DNA from: Alcaligenes faecalis
GTDB lineage: Bacteria > Pseudomonadota > Gammaproteobacteria > Burkholderiales > Burkholderiaceae_B
Assembly: GCF_002443155.1 (NCBI RefSeq)
Contig: NZ_CP023667.1
Coordinates: 3,286,001 to 3,350,000 of the forward strand
DNA length: 64,000 bases
Reading direction: 5' to 3'
Shown here: piece by piece, positions 1 through 9,028 of the stretch
How positions within the stretch are numbered: the first letter of the stretch is position 1
How the letters are laid out: the number at the start of each line of letters is the position of its first letter
Notes under the pieces: model-generated
Database searches by the model: none
What the model saw: only the letters and a program-made list of their open reading frames with translations
What the model was told of the DNA's origin: nothing
Program-made: the position numbers and the translations under genes

Positions 1-1
1 G

Positions 2-379
2 GTGCCTATCAATCACCCCTTGGCTCAGCATGACAAAGTCCGTTTCGAGCAAACGCTGGAGCATGAGCAGATCACGCTGCTAACGGGCACGCAGCTGCAT
101 TACCAGATCACCAAAATCGCCATGGAAGCCAACCGCTCGGTGCGTATCCGCACCGAGGTTTCTGGCTACGACGCCATGTGCTTATTGATCAATGCAGGCA
201 TGGGTATAGGCATCTTGCCGCGCAAGAGCGCCAGCATTTATCAGATCCCCAATACCCGTATGATTGAGCTGGACGAAGAATGGAGCCAGCGAGAAATTCT
301 GATCGGTGTGCGCCGCCGCAGTGACCTGCAACCGAGCGCAGAAAGCTTGCTGAGCTTCCTGCTCGAGAGCGGCGCTTAA
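2..379 (+). CDS. LysR-family transcriptional regulator, C-terminal part (cut by window edge)
   Basis: About 125 residues of the C-terminal effector-binding domain of a LysR-type regulator. The reading frame is open to the left edge, so the DNA-binding half lies outside the window. Visible family features are a periplasmic-binding-protein-like fold pattern and the segment 'LLINAGMGIGILPR' (about residues 61-74), the usual hinge and ligand-pocket stretch of these regulators. The regulated genes cannot be read from the fragment. The HpaI-like aldolase downstream is convergent, so it is not clearly its target. The product class is fairly certain and the ligand unknown. Confidence 0.75.
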   Translation: MPINHPLAQHDKVRFEQTLEHEQITLLTGTQLHYQITKIAMEANRSVRIRTEVSGYDAMCLLINAGMGIGILPRKSASIYQIPNTRMIELDEEWSQREILIGVRRRSDLQPSAESLLSFLLESGA

Positions 380-499
380 GAAAGCCGACCTTAGCCGGTG
401 CTACGGCCAAGGTCATATCGTCTAATAAGCAGGCCCGGCCTTTACAACATAACTGAGGCGGAGCAGCTATCCGCAAGACGCCTGGCGATCAAACCAGCG

Positions 500-1306
500 T
501 TAGTAAGCTGCGCCGGGCTGAGCAACGGGCACCTCAACCTCGTCCTTGAATTGACCCAACAAAGCCGTTGCCGCCTGCCGCAATAACACCGCGTCCACGC
601 CTACGGCCACAAACAAGGCCCCCAAGGACAAATAGTGATGCGCTGCCTCGACATTGGCCTGCAAGATTCCGGGAGCCTTACCCGCCTTGCTGATACGCAC
701 AATCGCATCCTCAATCGCTGACAAAACGTCTGGATGCCCTGGTTCGGTCAAATACCCCATACTGGCCGCCAAATCCGCCGGGCCGATGAAAATACCGTCC
801 ACGCCCTCCACCGCCAGAATCTCGTCCAGATGATCCAGTGCCTCGCGAGTTTCCACCTGACAAATCACGCACATTTCCTGATTGGCCCGCGCCACATAGT
901 CCGTGGTCGCCCCCCAGCGAGCAGCACGTGCCAAGGCTGCACCCACCCCTCGAATGCCATGCGGAGGATACCGTGTCGCGGCAACAGCCGCTTTGGCCTG
1001 CTCCGCGTTTTGCACCATGGGAATTAAAAGGTTCTGAGCCCCCATATCCAGCAGCAGCTTGATCTGCACAGGGTCATTCCAGCTGGGACGCACAATCGGC
1101 GCAATAGGATGGGCCGATACGGCCTGCAACTGCGCCAACAAAGTCTGTACCGTATTGGGAACATGCTCGCCATCCAGCAAGATCCAGTCATAGCCCAGGC
1201 CTGCACAGAGATCCGCCACATACGGGCTGGCCAAGCCATGCCACAAACCAATCTGGGACTTGCCCTGCCGCAAAGCCTGCTTGAATGCATTTACCGGGTG
1301 CTTCAT
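500..1306 (-). CDS. HpcH/HpaI-family class II aldolase (2-keto-3-deoxy acid aldolase type)
   Basis: 268-residue cytoplasmic enzyme of the HpcH/HpaI family, which reversibly cleaves 4-hydroxy-2-oxo acids such as 4-hydroxy-2-oxoheptanedioate to pyruvate plus an aldehyde, using a divalent metal. Visible signature: 'DWILLDGEH' near residue 40, the arginine in '[10 protein letters not shown]', the metal-binding glutamate in 'CQVETREAL', and '[14 protein letters not shown]' near residue 175. Length is normal. The ATG at 1306 follows an AGGAGAGGAC ribosome-binding site. It stands alone between a LysR end and an ABC operon, with no other hpa-type genes nearby. The exact substrate is therefore unknown; a sugar-acid aldolase such as GarL/RhmA type is equally possible. 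Confidence 0.85.
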   Translation of the reverse strand: MKHPVNAFKQALRQGKSQIGLWHGLASPYVADLCAGLGYDWILLDGEHVPNTVQTLLAQLQAVSAHPIAPIVRPSWNDPVQIKLLLDMGAQNLLIPMVQNAEQAKAAVAATRYPPHGIRGVGAALARAARWGATTDYVARANQEMCVICQVETREALDHLDEILAVEGVDGIFIGPADLAASMGYLTEPGHPDVLSAIEDAIVRISKAGKAPGILQANVEAAHHYLSLGALFVAVGVDAVLLRQAATALLGQFKDEVEVPVAQPGAAY

Positions 1307-1436
1307 GTCCTCTCCTTGTCATGTGCTTAGGCGTCAAACAAGTAGTGTAAAGCGCACAAGGTAGAAGTGAGCACAGGGCCTGATTGTTTTGTCTCTGAGC
1401 ATACCCATGCAGAACCAGCAGACAAGAGTAGGCAAC

Positions 1437-1463
1437 AGAAACGGCCCACTCAATGGGCCGTTC
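1437..1463 (-). terminator. Hairpin downstream of the ABC importer operon
   Basis: Perfect 8-bp stem ACGGCCCA / TGGGCCGT with a 5-nt loop at 1441-1461, just beyond the stop of the ATPase gene on the minus strand. The following minus-strand bases (TTTCTGTT) are only moderately U-rich. It probably ends the three-gene transporter transcript and also separates it from the aldolase promoter. Confidence 0.6.
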
Positions 1464-1487
1464 TTCTTGATGCAATGGCAGACGTAA

Positions 1488-2231
1488 TTACAAGGCCTGA
1501 CCAACCTCTTTCACCAACTCCCCAAAGCGGGGTGTAGTGCGATCTCGCGGACGTGGCAGGTCTACCTCTATCCGGGCGCTGACACCAGCCGGGCTGCCAC
1601 CCAGAACGATAATGGTATCGGCCAAAAAGACCGCTTCGTCAATGTCGTGCGTCACAAACAGAACCGCTGCCGAACTACGCTGCCACACTTGAACCAGCTC
1701 ATCCTGCAAGGCCTGACGAGTCAAGGCATCCACGGCAGAAAAAGGTTCATCCATCAACAACAAATCCGGCTGCACAGCCAAGGCGCGGGCAATGCCAACA
1801 CGCTGTACCTGACCACCCGACAGTTGATGCGGCCAGCGGTCTTTCAGATGCGCCAAACCCACCTGATTCAAGGCGGCATCCACACGCTGATCACGCTCTT
1901 CACGCGATAAGCCCAACCCTTCCAGACCATAAGCCACGTTGGAAGCAATACGTCGCCAAGGCAACAGACGACTGTCCTGAAACACGAAGGCATTGGCACG
2001 ACGGCCAGGACTATCTTGCAGGTTGGAACGCAGATGTCCGAAGCTAGGCTGGCTCAAACCGGCTGCCGCACGCAACAAGGTGCTCTTGCCTACACCCGAA
2101 CCACCTACAATCGCCACAAAATGCCCTGCCTGAACTTCCAGATTCACATCGCGGATCACAGGTGCAGGCGCACCGGGGTACTGAAAACCAAACCCCTGGA
2201 ACTGAATCAAGGCTGCCACTGAAGTACCCAT
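1488..2231 (-). CDS. NitT/TauT-type ABC transporter ATP-binding protein
   Basis: ATPase subunit (247 residues) of a nitrate/sulfonate/taurine-class ABC importer. It shows Walker A 'GGSGVGKST', the signature 'LSGGQVQRVGIARAL', Walker B 'LLLMDEPFSAVDA' and the H-loop 'FVTHDIDEA'. I place the start at the ATG at 2231, inside the 3' end of the permease gene (25-bp overlap), because the family N-terminus begins about here; a longer frame opens at 2261. It is the last gene of the substrate-binding, permease, ATPase operon. No TauD or SsuD oxygenase lies beside it, so the imported compound cannot be named. Confidence 0.88.
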   Translation of the reverse strand: MGTSVAALIQFQGFGFQYPGAPAPVIRDVNLEVQAGHFVAIVGGSGVGKSTLLRAAAGLSQPSFGHLRSNLQDSPGRRANAFVFQDSRLLPWRRIASNVAYGLEGLGLSREERDQRVDAALNQVGLAHLKDRWPHQLSGGQVQRVGIARALAVQPDLLLMDEPFSAVDALTRQALQDELVQVWQRSSAAVLFVTHDIDEAVFLADTIIVLGGSPAGVSARIEVDLPRPRDRTTPRFGELVKEVGQAL

Positions 2232-3034
2232 TTGTTGAAAGCCAGAAAAAGCATGTCGCACAAGGTGTAGACCACCGAGATGATCAACATATAGACCACC
2301 ACCGCATCGTAAGCACCCACACCCGCAGCGGCATTCATTTCCTGACCCATGCCAGGCACACCCAGCAACTCGGCTGCAATCAGCGTCATCCAGGCTTGAC
2401 CGATACCGGCACGCACACCGCTCAACAAGCCGGGGCTGATCGCTGGCAAAACCACCGTCCAGGCGCGAGCGAAATAGGAGTTATGTCCGAAAGCCGCAGC
2501 CAGCTCGTAATAGCGAGGGTCTACCGAGCGCACCGCACTGTAAGTAGCAAAGTAATTCAGCCAGAACACACCGATTGCAATCACAAAGGCTGCGCCAGTA
2601 TGGCTGACCTTGAACCAGGCAATCGCAAACACCACCCACGCCAAGGGCGGGATAGGACGCAGCAAGCGAACCAAGTAAGCTTGCAGCAAATCAAAGCGAT
2701 GGATCGTTGCCGCCGCCAGACCAAAAGCAATACCCAGGAAAGTGCCGATGCCCAAGCCCCAGAAATAATGCACCAGACTGGACTGAGCAGCCGGCCAAAG
2801 ACGACCGGCTTCAATCTCCTGGAACAAAGCCGAGGGCAAGCTCAATGGATCAGGCAGCGTACCGCGCGGAGCCCAGCCATAGACATAAGCCAGGCGCCAC
2901 ACCAGGATAAACAAGGCCAGACCGGCTACGCCGTAAACAATCCGCTCCAGACCGCGACGCCACAAGGCATCAACCAGAGCACCCGCAGTTGGGGCTGCTG
3001 CGGCGGGCAAACTTGCTTGTTTCGCAACGCTCAT
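2207..3034 (-). CDS. NitT/TauT-type ABC transporter permease
   Basis: 275-residue inner-membrane permease with an N-terminal cytoplasmic stretch, about six hydrophobic segments and a BPD-type EAA loop region ('ELAAAFGHNSYFARAWTVVLPA', read here as its key residues ELAAAFG...VLPA around residue 176-197). It forms the translocation channel with the ATPase encoded just downstream. Its ATG overlaps the TAA stop of the binding-protein gene by one base (TAATG), implying translational coupling. The family (TauC/SsuC/NrtB class) is clear; the substrate is not. Confidence 0.88.
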   Translation of the reverse strand: MSVAKQASLPAAAAPTAGALVDALWRRGLERIVYGVAGLALFILVWRLAYVYGWAPRGTLPDPLSLPSALFQEIEAGRLWPAAQSSLVHYFWGLGIGTFLGIAFGLAAATIHRFDLLQAYLVRLLRPIPPLAWVVFAIAWFKVSHTGAAFVIAIGVFWLNYFATYSAVRSVDPRYYELAAAFGHNSYFARAWTVVLPAISPGLLSGVRAGIGQAWMTLIAAELLGVPGMGQEMNAAAGVGAYDAVVVYMLIISVVYTLCDMLFLAFNKWVLQWQP

Positions 3035-4047
3035 TACGGTGCTGCCTTTTCATAAAAGCGAACGTCAAACAGGCTTTGAACATCATCCAGCTTGGTAGCC
3101 AGCGTGCCTAAAGAAACCTGGAAATCCTGCAGCTGAACCGTGCCATCAATAATCTTGTGAGGATCAGGCTGGAACTGATCACGCGAGCGCTCGATAGCGG
3201 CTTGCACAATCTCTTTAGGCAAGCGACCACCGCCTACATACTTCTGCACATAAGGCGTTGCCTTGGCTGGCTCGTCGCGCAACATGGCAGTGGCACGCAG
3301 GTGAGCATTCACCAAATGCTGAACCAGATCAGGATTGGATTTGATCAAGCCTTCACGCACCAGCAGTACCGAGCCGGGCTCATTGGGGAACAACTCCCCA
3401 CCGTGAGCCACAATCTTGGCATCGGGCTGGCGCTGCAGAATTTGGCTAACCGTAGGTTCCAGAATGGCGGCGGCATCAACAGCATGGTTGCTCAAGGCCT
3501 GTTGAATCTGGGCCTCGCCCTGGTAGATCACCTCGACCACATTCGGGTCTACTTTCAGCATATTGCGCAGCCAGTACTGCAAGGCAGCCTCTGGCACAGC
3601 GCCTTTGGGGTAGCTGGCAACCTTGGGCTTGTGACCCTTCTCTTGGGTGAACTTGGCGACAGCCGCTGCGAAATCAGGCTTGTCGGCATCAAGATAAGCA
3701 GCCAGATCACCAATAGCGACCACACTGACCTGTTCCACAATATTGGAGGCGACAACTTTGACGTCGGCCTCTTTAGCCTTGGCCACCAAGGCGGGGCCAA
3801 TACCGACATAGGCAACATCCAGCTGACCGGCGATCAAGGCCTGAGTCAGCGCCGGACCGCTTTGAAACTGAACCAGCTTGGGTTCCGCTTGTCCCTCTGG
3901 CAATAAGTCACCAGACCCTAAGCCCACGAACAATTGAGCGGCAGGCATGATGGGCAAATAGCCGATCTCCAGCGCTTGCTCGGCAGCCTGTGCGGAGAAG
4001 GAGACGGATAGAGCAAGAAGGCCAGGGGCTAAATAACGGGAAAACAT
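3034..4047 (-). CDS. NitT/TauT-family ABC transporter substrate-binding protein
   Basis: 337-residue periplasmic binding protein with a Sec signal peptide ending near 'SFSAQAAEQ' (about residue 22). The mature part begins 'LEIGYLPIMPAAQLFVG', the typical first strand of the NMT1/SsuA-like family, and contains 'GQLDVAYVGIGPALVAKA', the usual domain-1 segment. It captures the ligand and delivers it to the permease. It is the first gene of the three-gene minus-strand operon. The ligand (aliphatic sulfonate, taurine, nitrate-like or thiamine-precursor-like) cannot be deduced by eye. Confidence 0.85.
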   Translation of the reverse strand: MFSRYLAPGLLALSVSFSAQAAEQALEIGYLPIMPAAQLFVGLGSGDLLPEGQAEPKLVQFQSGPALTQALIAGQLDVAYVGIGPALVAKAKEADVKVVASNIVEQVSVVAIGDLAAYLDADKPDFAAAVAKFTQEKGHKPKVASYPKGAVPEAALQYWLRNMLKVDPNVVEVIYQGEAQIQQALSNHAVDAAAILEPTVSQILQRQPDAKIVAHGGELFPNEPGSVLLVREGLIKSNPDLVQHLVNAHLRATAMLRDEPAKATPYVQKYVGGGRLPKEIVQAAIERSRDQFQPDPHKIIDGTVQLQDFQVSLGTLATKLDDVQSLFDVRFYEKAAP

Positions 4048-4202
4048 AACGATCTCGTGAAACAGGCGAAAACTGAAGCTTAAACCTGTTGGGGAGACGC
4101 ATCTTTATTTGCTTATAACCAGAAACAATAAAAACTCAATTCTTTACGCAATCTCTTTCCCTACCTATCCGAAAGAGGCTGCCCCCCATCATGACAAGAG
4201 CC

Positions 4203-6086
4203 TCAACGAGACAGCAAGCGGTGCCCTTCCTGCACAAACAACTGTCCCAAAGACATCGAACCGTAGACATTGAGATGGTTATTGTCGAAATACGCCATGC
4301 GTCCCGCATAACGACCTTGTTCGGAGAGCTTTTTCGCTACAGGTCCTAACTCAACCCAATGTACATTCGGGATTCGATCAACAATCTGCTTGATCCTGAC
4401 ATTGGCGAAATCGGCCTTTCCTCCCGATTCCCTTTCGATATGCAACCCTAAGCGATCAAAAAGCTCCAAACGAATAGGGGACACAGGCAACTCCGGTACA
4501 TCCGACAAGACATAAATGGGAGTCGTTTGAGCCATGCTGCGCAAGGTCTGCTCCAGTTTGGACAAATAAGCGGGGTCAGCAAGCTCTGGCTCATCACCTA
4601 ATTGATAAGACCAAAACGAGGTAAACACGACAGCGTCATACTGCTGATAAGCATTTACCACATACTCCTTGAGATTCTTGCAGGGTTCGCGCGAAGACTC
4701 AGGCAACACATTTTCACTGAAGCCAAAAACCGGAGAGCAAGAGCTAGCTGTTACCACATAAGCCTGCCAGCCCTCATGACGCCCAACCTCATCTATAAAC
4801 GAATTCAAAGCCGCTGCATGAGAATCCCCTGTCACCAAGACTCGGCGCGAACTATCCGGACTCCCCCGCAAACACCGCTTATCAAAATTCCCATGACAGA
4901 CATCTGTCCCATAATTCAAAAGAGCAGGATCAAAATCCAAAGAAGGCTTGACTGCCTTCAGACCAGCCCCCAGCATGATTAGCAGTAAAGCCGGGGCTAG
5001 AAACAAGAGCAGAAAAGCTTTTGTAAAATTGATACTCAGACGCTTGCAAGGCAACTCCACAAATCGGTAAGTCAAATAGGCCAAGGCAAATATAGAGGGA
5101 ACAGCAACCAGCATCCAACTAGTGGGCAGACCATAAGCCCCATAGACGTATCGTAAGTAGGCCAACACAGGCCAATGCCAAAGGTACAGGGAATAGGAAA
5201 TCAGCCCTATAGCAACCATCCAAGGCATCTGAAAAAACCGCATGACCAGGCCACCAAGCGCCTGCTCTGACCGGCCACCGTAAATGAACAAGCCTGCCCC
5301 AAAACATGGCAAGAGAGCATTCAAGCCTGGGAACAGGGAGTGCTTATCCAACACCAGCAAGCCACTGACAATCAGCACCACACCTGTCAACTGAAGTAAA
5401 TGACATCCCAACCGATGAGCATACGTAGGCAAAAAAGCGAACAGAGCTCCCACCAGCAGTTCGCTAAAGCGCAAGCGCAGCAGAAAGTAGACAGAGTCTC
5501 CGGCCTTGGAAGACAAAAGATAAAACTGACTATACGCAAAGCCAAGCGCTACGACACAGGCCACAACGCTGGCAAGCACCGCATCCTGGTTTTCTTTTTT
5601 ATATTTAGAAAAAAGCTTGAAGAAAATAATAAAAACAACAGGCCAAATAAAATAAAACTGCTCTTCTATTGACAATGACCAGATATGCAACAAGGGTTTT
5701 TCATCTGATGAAATATCAAAATACCCACCATCTTTTGAAAAAAACCTGTTAGCCAAAAAAAAAGAAGAATAAAAAAAAGATAGGAACAGCTGATCAAAGT
5801 CTTCTGGGATAAAAAAAACAAACCCAAATAACAATGAAAAAAACAGAATAATATAAAGAGGAGGAAGAATTCTTCGGATCCTTCTTTTATAGAATTCAGC
5901 GAAGAAAAAATCACCAACCATTACTTCATTCTTTATGATCTGGCTGATCAAGAAACCAGAAATCACAAAAAACACATCAACCCCGACAAACCCACCAGGC
6001 AGCCAATTGGAGTCCAAATGAAAGATCAGAACGGAAAGTACCGCCAAAGCACGTAGCCCGTCTATGTCACTTCTATATTTCATCAT
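4203..6086 (-). CDS. OafA/YrhL-type membrane O-acyltransferase with C-terminal SGNH domain
   Basis: About 627 residues. The N-terminal half is an acyltransferase-3 membrane domain with roughly ten hydrophobic segments and the signatures 'YRSDIDGLRALAVLSVLIFH' and 'HIWSLSIEEQFYFIWP'. The C-terminal third (about 400-627) is a periplasmic SGNH-hydrolase-like domain with the block-I motif 'VTGDSHAAAL' and the block-V 'DNNHLN' Asp/His pair. Such proteins move acetyl groups onto O-antigen, capsule or peptidoglycan sugars. I choose one of the paired ATGs at 6086/6083; a frame opens at 6122 but adds only basic residues. Its place beside wzz and the O-antigen genes suggests O-chain acetylation. The codon use is AT-richer than in the flanking ABC genes, as is common for such loci. 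Confidence 0.85.
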   Translation of the reverse strand: MMKYRSDIDGLRALAVLSVLIFHLDSNWLPGGFVGVDVFFVISGFLISQIIKNEVMVGDFFFAEFYKRRIRRILPPLYIILFFSLLFGFVFFIPEDFDQLFLSFFYSSFFLANRFFSKDGGYFDISSDEKPLLHIWSLSIEEQFYFIWPVVFIIFFKLFSKYKKENQDAVLASVVACVVALGFAYSQFYLLSSKAGDSVYFLLRLRFSELLVGALFAFLPTYAHRLGCHLLQLTGVVLIVSGLLVLDKHSLFPGLNALLPCFGAGLFIYGGRSEQALGGLVMRFFQMPWMVAIGLISYSLYLWHWPVLAYLRYVYGAYGLPTSWMLVAVPSIFALAYLTYRFVELPCKRLSINFTKAFLLLFLAPALLLIMLGAGLKAVKPSLDFDPALLNYGTDVCHGNFDKRCLRGSPDSSRRVLVTGDSHAAALNSFIDEVGRHEGWQAYVVTASSCSPVFGFSENVLPESSREPCKNLKEYVVNAYQQYDAVVFTSFWSYQLGDEPELADPAYLSKLEQTLRSMAQTTPIYVLSDVPELPVSPIRLELFDRLGLHIERESGGKADFANVRIKQIVDRIPNVHWVELGPVAKKLSEQGRYAGRMAYFDNNHLNVYGSMSLGQLFVQEGHRLLSR

Positions 6087-6122
6087 CTTATTTTTTTGCG
6101 ACCTAGACCGCATCCGCCTCAT

Positions 6123-6643
6123 CTAAAGCCCCTGGCTACCTTTCTAGCAAACGCCCCAACGAATTCCTGCACGCGATAAACCAGCACACCTCGCTTGTCT
6201 AGAACGGGCTTCAACTGTTACCTGGACTGTCACTTCAATACAACAATCAGGACCAGACAAGCCACGCAGACGCACGCTTACAAGCAGCAACAAATACTAT
6301 CATTGCTGTTCGTTCTTACTTGCTAAGTTTCTCTGGTAAGTTACCGCGGAACGCCAATCCCGCACAGGCTGGAGGGTATTATTGCTCAAGCGACTTGACT
6401 CCGTGCACTTCGCCTCGAGCCCATGCCAGCGTGCCCCTGACGCTTCCCGCCAATTTGTAACATACTGCGGCCTTTATTTGACATACTTAAGCAAAAATTA
6501 AGTATTACTGTTTTATCAGGGTACCAACCTTAGAAAACAATCGATAAAAAACTTAGAAAATAAACGTTTTAAACTTATTGAGTTTAGAATTAACGGTTAA
6601 GAACCCCAGCTCAGCAAAACGTTGACAATCATCCGGAGATTGC
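6123..6643. other. Intergenic region upstream of wzz
   Basis: About 520 bases with no convincing gene, between the divergent acyltransferase and wzz genes. The left half has ordinary base composition and the right 170 bases are AT-rich. The only structured element I see is the promoter-like block at 6478-6508. I looked for a JUMPstart/ops element (GGCGGTAG) here and did not find it. Confidence 0.5.
6478..6508 (+). promoter_or_regulatory. Candidate promoter/operator upstream of wzz
   Basis: A perfect TTGACA -35 hexamer (6478-6483) is followed by an inverted repeat TACTTAA-gcaaaaa-TTAAGTA (6484-6504). The best -10 match is TATTAC at 6503 (19-bp spacing). An operator lying between -35 and -10 would suit a repressor. 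Transcription would run towards wzz about 140 bases away. Confidence 0.4.
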
Positions 6644-7690
6644 GTGAACACAGCCAGCCAGAAACATAGAGCCGATAAGCAAAGCATTAGCCTGAACGAT
6701 CTAATGCGGCTGTTTTGGGGGTCAAAAAAAATAATTCTAGGCATTACCCTCCTGTGCACCTGTATTTCAATTGCCTATCTGATTGCAGTAGCACCCACCT
6801 ATCAGGCCACTGCAAAAATATTGCCCCCTAAAGAAAGCGATTTAGCGGAGTACTCCGAAACATTGAGCATGATCGACTCAGGCATATCGGAAAAAGAAAT
6901 TTCACGCCGGTTGAACCCTGAACGTACTTATGAAATTCTTTATACAAATCTTAGCTCGGCATCAATAAAAAATAAGTTCCTGAAAGAACACTACCTACCC
7001 CATTTTGCTCCTCAAAATGAGGATGAAACGGAGCTGGTGGCCAAACGCTTGGAAAAATCCTTAAGGATCAGTGGTTCTGGATCAGATAACGGGACGATTA
7101 ATGTCTCTATCGAAGCAAAAGACCCAAAGCTGGCTGCCCAATGGGTGAATGACTATATAAACCTGGCTATCACAGCAACACATACCGAGCTCCTGCAAAA
7201 CCTGCAAAGTGAAATCACAGCCAAAAAACAAAGTACGCAGAGTCAGATCGCCACTTTACGCAAACTGGAACAGGATCTGCAAAACCTGAGGATTGGTCGC
7301 CTCCAAGACGCCTTAGTCGTTGCCAAAGCTATGGGACTGGAAGCTCCCATGCCCGGCACAACGGTTATCACTTTAGACAATAGTCCCGCCAATGAGGGTA
7401 GCTTTATGCGTGGTACCCGTTCGCTACAGGCCGAGATCGACGTCCTGAGCAATCGTAAAGATCAAGATGCCTATATTGCCGGTTTGCCCAAACTCTTGAC
7501 TCAACAAGCCCTGCTGGAAACACTCAACAACACCCCAGCGTTCTCGGTCGCTCGCATCGATATGCCTGCGCATCCCCCTTTCGAACCTATCAAACCCATC
7601 AAGCCTTTAATTTTATTGATGGGAATTATTTTCGGTCTATTCTTGGGAATATTTGTTGTACTGATTGCTAATGCAATCAGAAATTATTGA
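6644..7690 (+). CDS. wzz: Wzz-type polysaccharide chain-length determinant
   Basis: 348-residue inner-membrane co-polymerase of the Wzz/PCP1 family. It sets the length of O-chains made by the Wzy polymerase. The features are an N-terminal transmembrane segment (about 31-52, 'IILGITLLCTCISIAYLIAV'), a long periplasmic helical domain with coiled-coil character (about 165-215), a proline-rich 'PAHPPFEPIKPIKP' and a second transmembrane helix at the C-terminus. No kinase domain is present, which separates it from Wzc. The start is GTG at 6644, five bases after a GGAG ribosome-binding site. It is followed by the initiating glycosyltransferase on the same strand. Confidence 0.85.
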   Translation: MNTASQKHRADKQSISLNDLMRLFWGSKKIILGITLLCTCISIAYLIAVAPTYQATAKILPPKESDLAEYSETLSMIDSGISEKEISRRLNPERTYEILYTNLSSASIKNKFLKEHYLPHFAPQNEDETELVAKRLEKSLRISGSGSDNGTINVSIEAKDPKLAAQWVNDYINLAITATHTELLQNLQSEITAKKQSTQSQIATLRKLEQDLQNLRIGRLQDALVVAKAMGLEAPMPGTTVITLDNSPANEGSFMRGTRSLQAEIDVLSNRKDQDAYIAGLPKLLTQQALLETLNNTPAFSVARIDMPAHPPFEPIKPIKPLILLMGIIFGLFLGIFVVLIANAIRNY

Positions 7691-7750
7691 AGGCTACTAT
7701 CTATATCAAGCTTGCACGTGGCCCTTCACTACCATATACGACCGTAGGAT

Positions 7751-9022
7751 ATGAACACCTTACCTAGCCGCCGCTTTCAGAAAAAACACGAGCAAATTCT
7801 GCTCTCATCGCCATTCCTGCTACTTGTAGGCTGGCTGGTTTCTGTCGTTCTGCCCACAGCCCTGCACTGGGGATGGAAAGGCTTACTCACGCCTGACCTG
7901 GGCCAAAAAACAGCCTTGATCGTTACTTCGATCGCCTTCCTGATCTCTCATATTTTTGTACGCAAAATCAATACCTCATACCCGGGCGGACAATCGAGCA
8001 TGTTCATTGCCCCCCAAGTGATCACTGTTTACGTACTTATCGCACTGCTTTCCTTTTTTCTGACCCCCAACATTTCCCGCTTTATTTTGCTAAGTAGTGG
8101 TGCGTTCGCTCTGCTTTGGTTTTACCTGGCTCACTTCAGCACACTGAAATACCGCCGCCTGAAGCTTGCCATTATTAAAGGAGGAATGAGTGAACATCTG
8201 TTTGAGCTGGATAATATTGATGCGCGCGCTTTAGAAACGCTTGATTTGCAAGGTGTTCGCTATGATGCTGTCGTTGCGGATTTCAACGATCTTCATAAAG
8301 AAGACGAGCGCTTCCTAACCCAATGTGCGTTAAATCGCATCCCGGTTTATGACGCCAGCCTAGTTTACGAATCCCTGTCTGGCCGAGTTCGCATCAACCG
8401 CATGTCAGAGAATAATCTGGGGGCCTTGCTGCCTACCAAAGTTTACGAGGCCACGAAACTGCTCATGGATCTGAGTATTGTGTTGCTCTCTTTGCCCATC
8501 GTCCTGCCCATCGGTCTGATCACGGCTTTACTGATCAAGCTAGAGAGCCCTGGGCCGATTATCTATACACAGCAACGTATTGGTTTGGGTAATAAAGAGT
8601 TCACCATCTACAAATTCCGTAGCATGCGTTTTGATCGCGAGCAAACCCAACAATTTGCCGGAGAAGATGATCCACGCATCACACGCATTGGCCGCATCAT
8701 CCGCAAGCTACGCATTGACGAACTCCCCCAATTCCTTAATATCATCAAAGGGGATATGAGCCTAATCGGCCCTCGACCCGAACAGCCAAATTTTGTACAG
8801 GAATTCGACGAAAAAATCCCTTTCTATAATTATCGGCATGTCGTCAAGCCAGGCATTACAGGATGGACACAAGTCCGCCAAGGCTACACCGATGATGCAG
8901 ACGCCACCCGCATCAAGATCGAGCATGACTTTTATTACATCAAGAACTGCTCGACCTATCTGGACTTGCACATTGTTTTTCTTACTATTAAAACCATGCT
9001 CACCGGCTTTGGCGCGCGCTAA
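7751..9022 (+). CDS. Undecaprenyl-phosphate sugar-1-phosphate transferase (WbaP/WcaJ-like initiating enzyme)
   Basis: 423-residue polyprenyl glycosylphosphotransferase that attaches the first sugar phosphate of the repeat unit to undecaprenyl phosphate at the inner membrane. The N-terminus has about four hydrophobic segments and a degenerate CoA-binding-like middle domain. The C-terminal catalytic bacterial sugar-transferase domain (about 235-423) has a re-entrant hydrophobic helix, then 'ESPGPIIYTQQRIG', 'FTIYKFRSMR', 'RIGRIIRKLRIDELPQF' and 'SLIGPRPEQPNF'. These include the paired Asp-Glu and the basic residues of the family. It lies 60 bases after wzz and its stop is six bases from that of the convergent GT2 gene. 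The sugar (GlcNAc, Gal, Glc or QuiNAc type) cannot be told from sequence. Confidence 0.85.
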   Translation: MNTLPSRRFQKKHEQILLSSPFLLLVGWLVSVVLPTALHWGWKGLLTPDLGQKTALIVTSIAFLISHIFVRKINTSYPGGQSSMFIAPQVITVYVLIALLSFFLTPNISRFILLSSGAFALLWFYLAHFSTLKYRRLKLAIIKGGMSEHLFELDNIDARALETLDLQGVRYDAVVADFNDLHKEDERFLTQCALNRIPVYDASLVYESLSGRVRINRMSENNLGALLPTKVYEATKLLMDLSIVLLSLPIVLPIGLITALLIKLESPGPIIYTQQRIGLGNKEFTIYKFRSMRFDREQTQQFAGEDDPRITRIGRIIRKLRIDELPQFLNIIKGDMSLIGPRPEQPNFVQEFDEKIPFYNYRHVVKPGITGWTQVRQGYTDDADATRIKIEHDFYYIKNCSTYLDLHIVFLTIKTMLTGFGAR

Positions 9023-9028
9023 GCCAAC

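Noticed and set aside
6123..6643. JUMPstart/ops element ahead of the O-antigen genes
   Set aside because: No GGCGGTAG or its complement in a suitable context upstream of wzz; also not seen in the wbpB or rmlB leaders.
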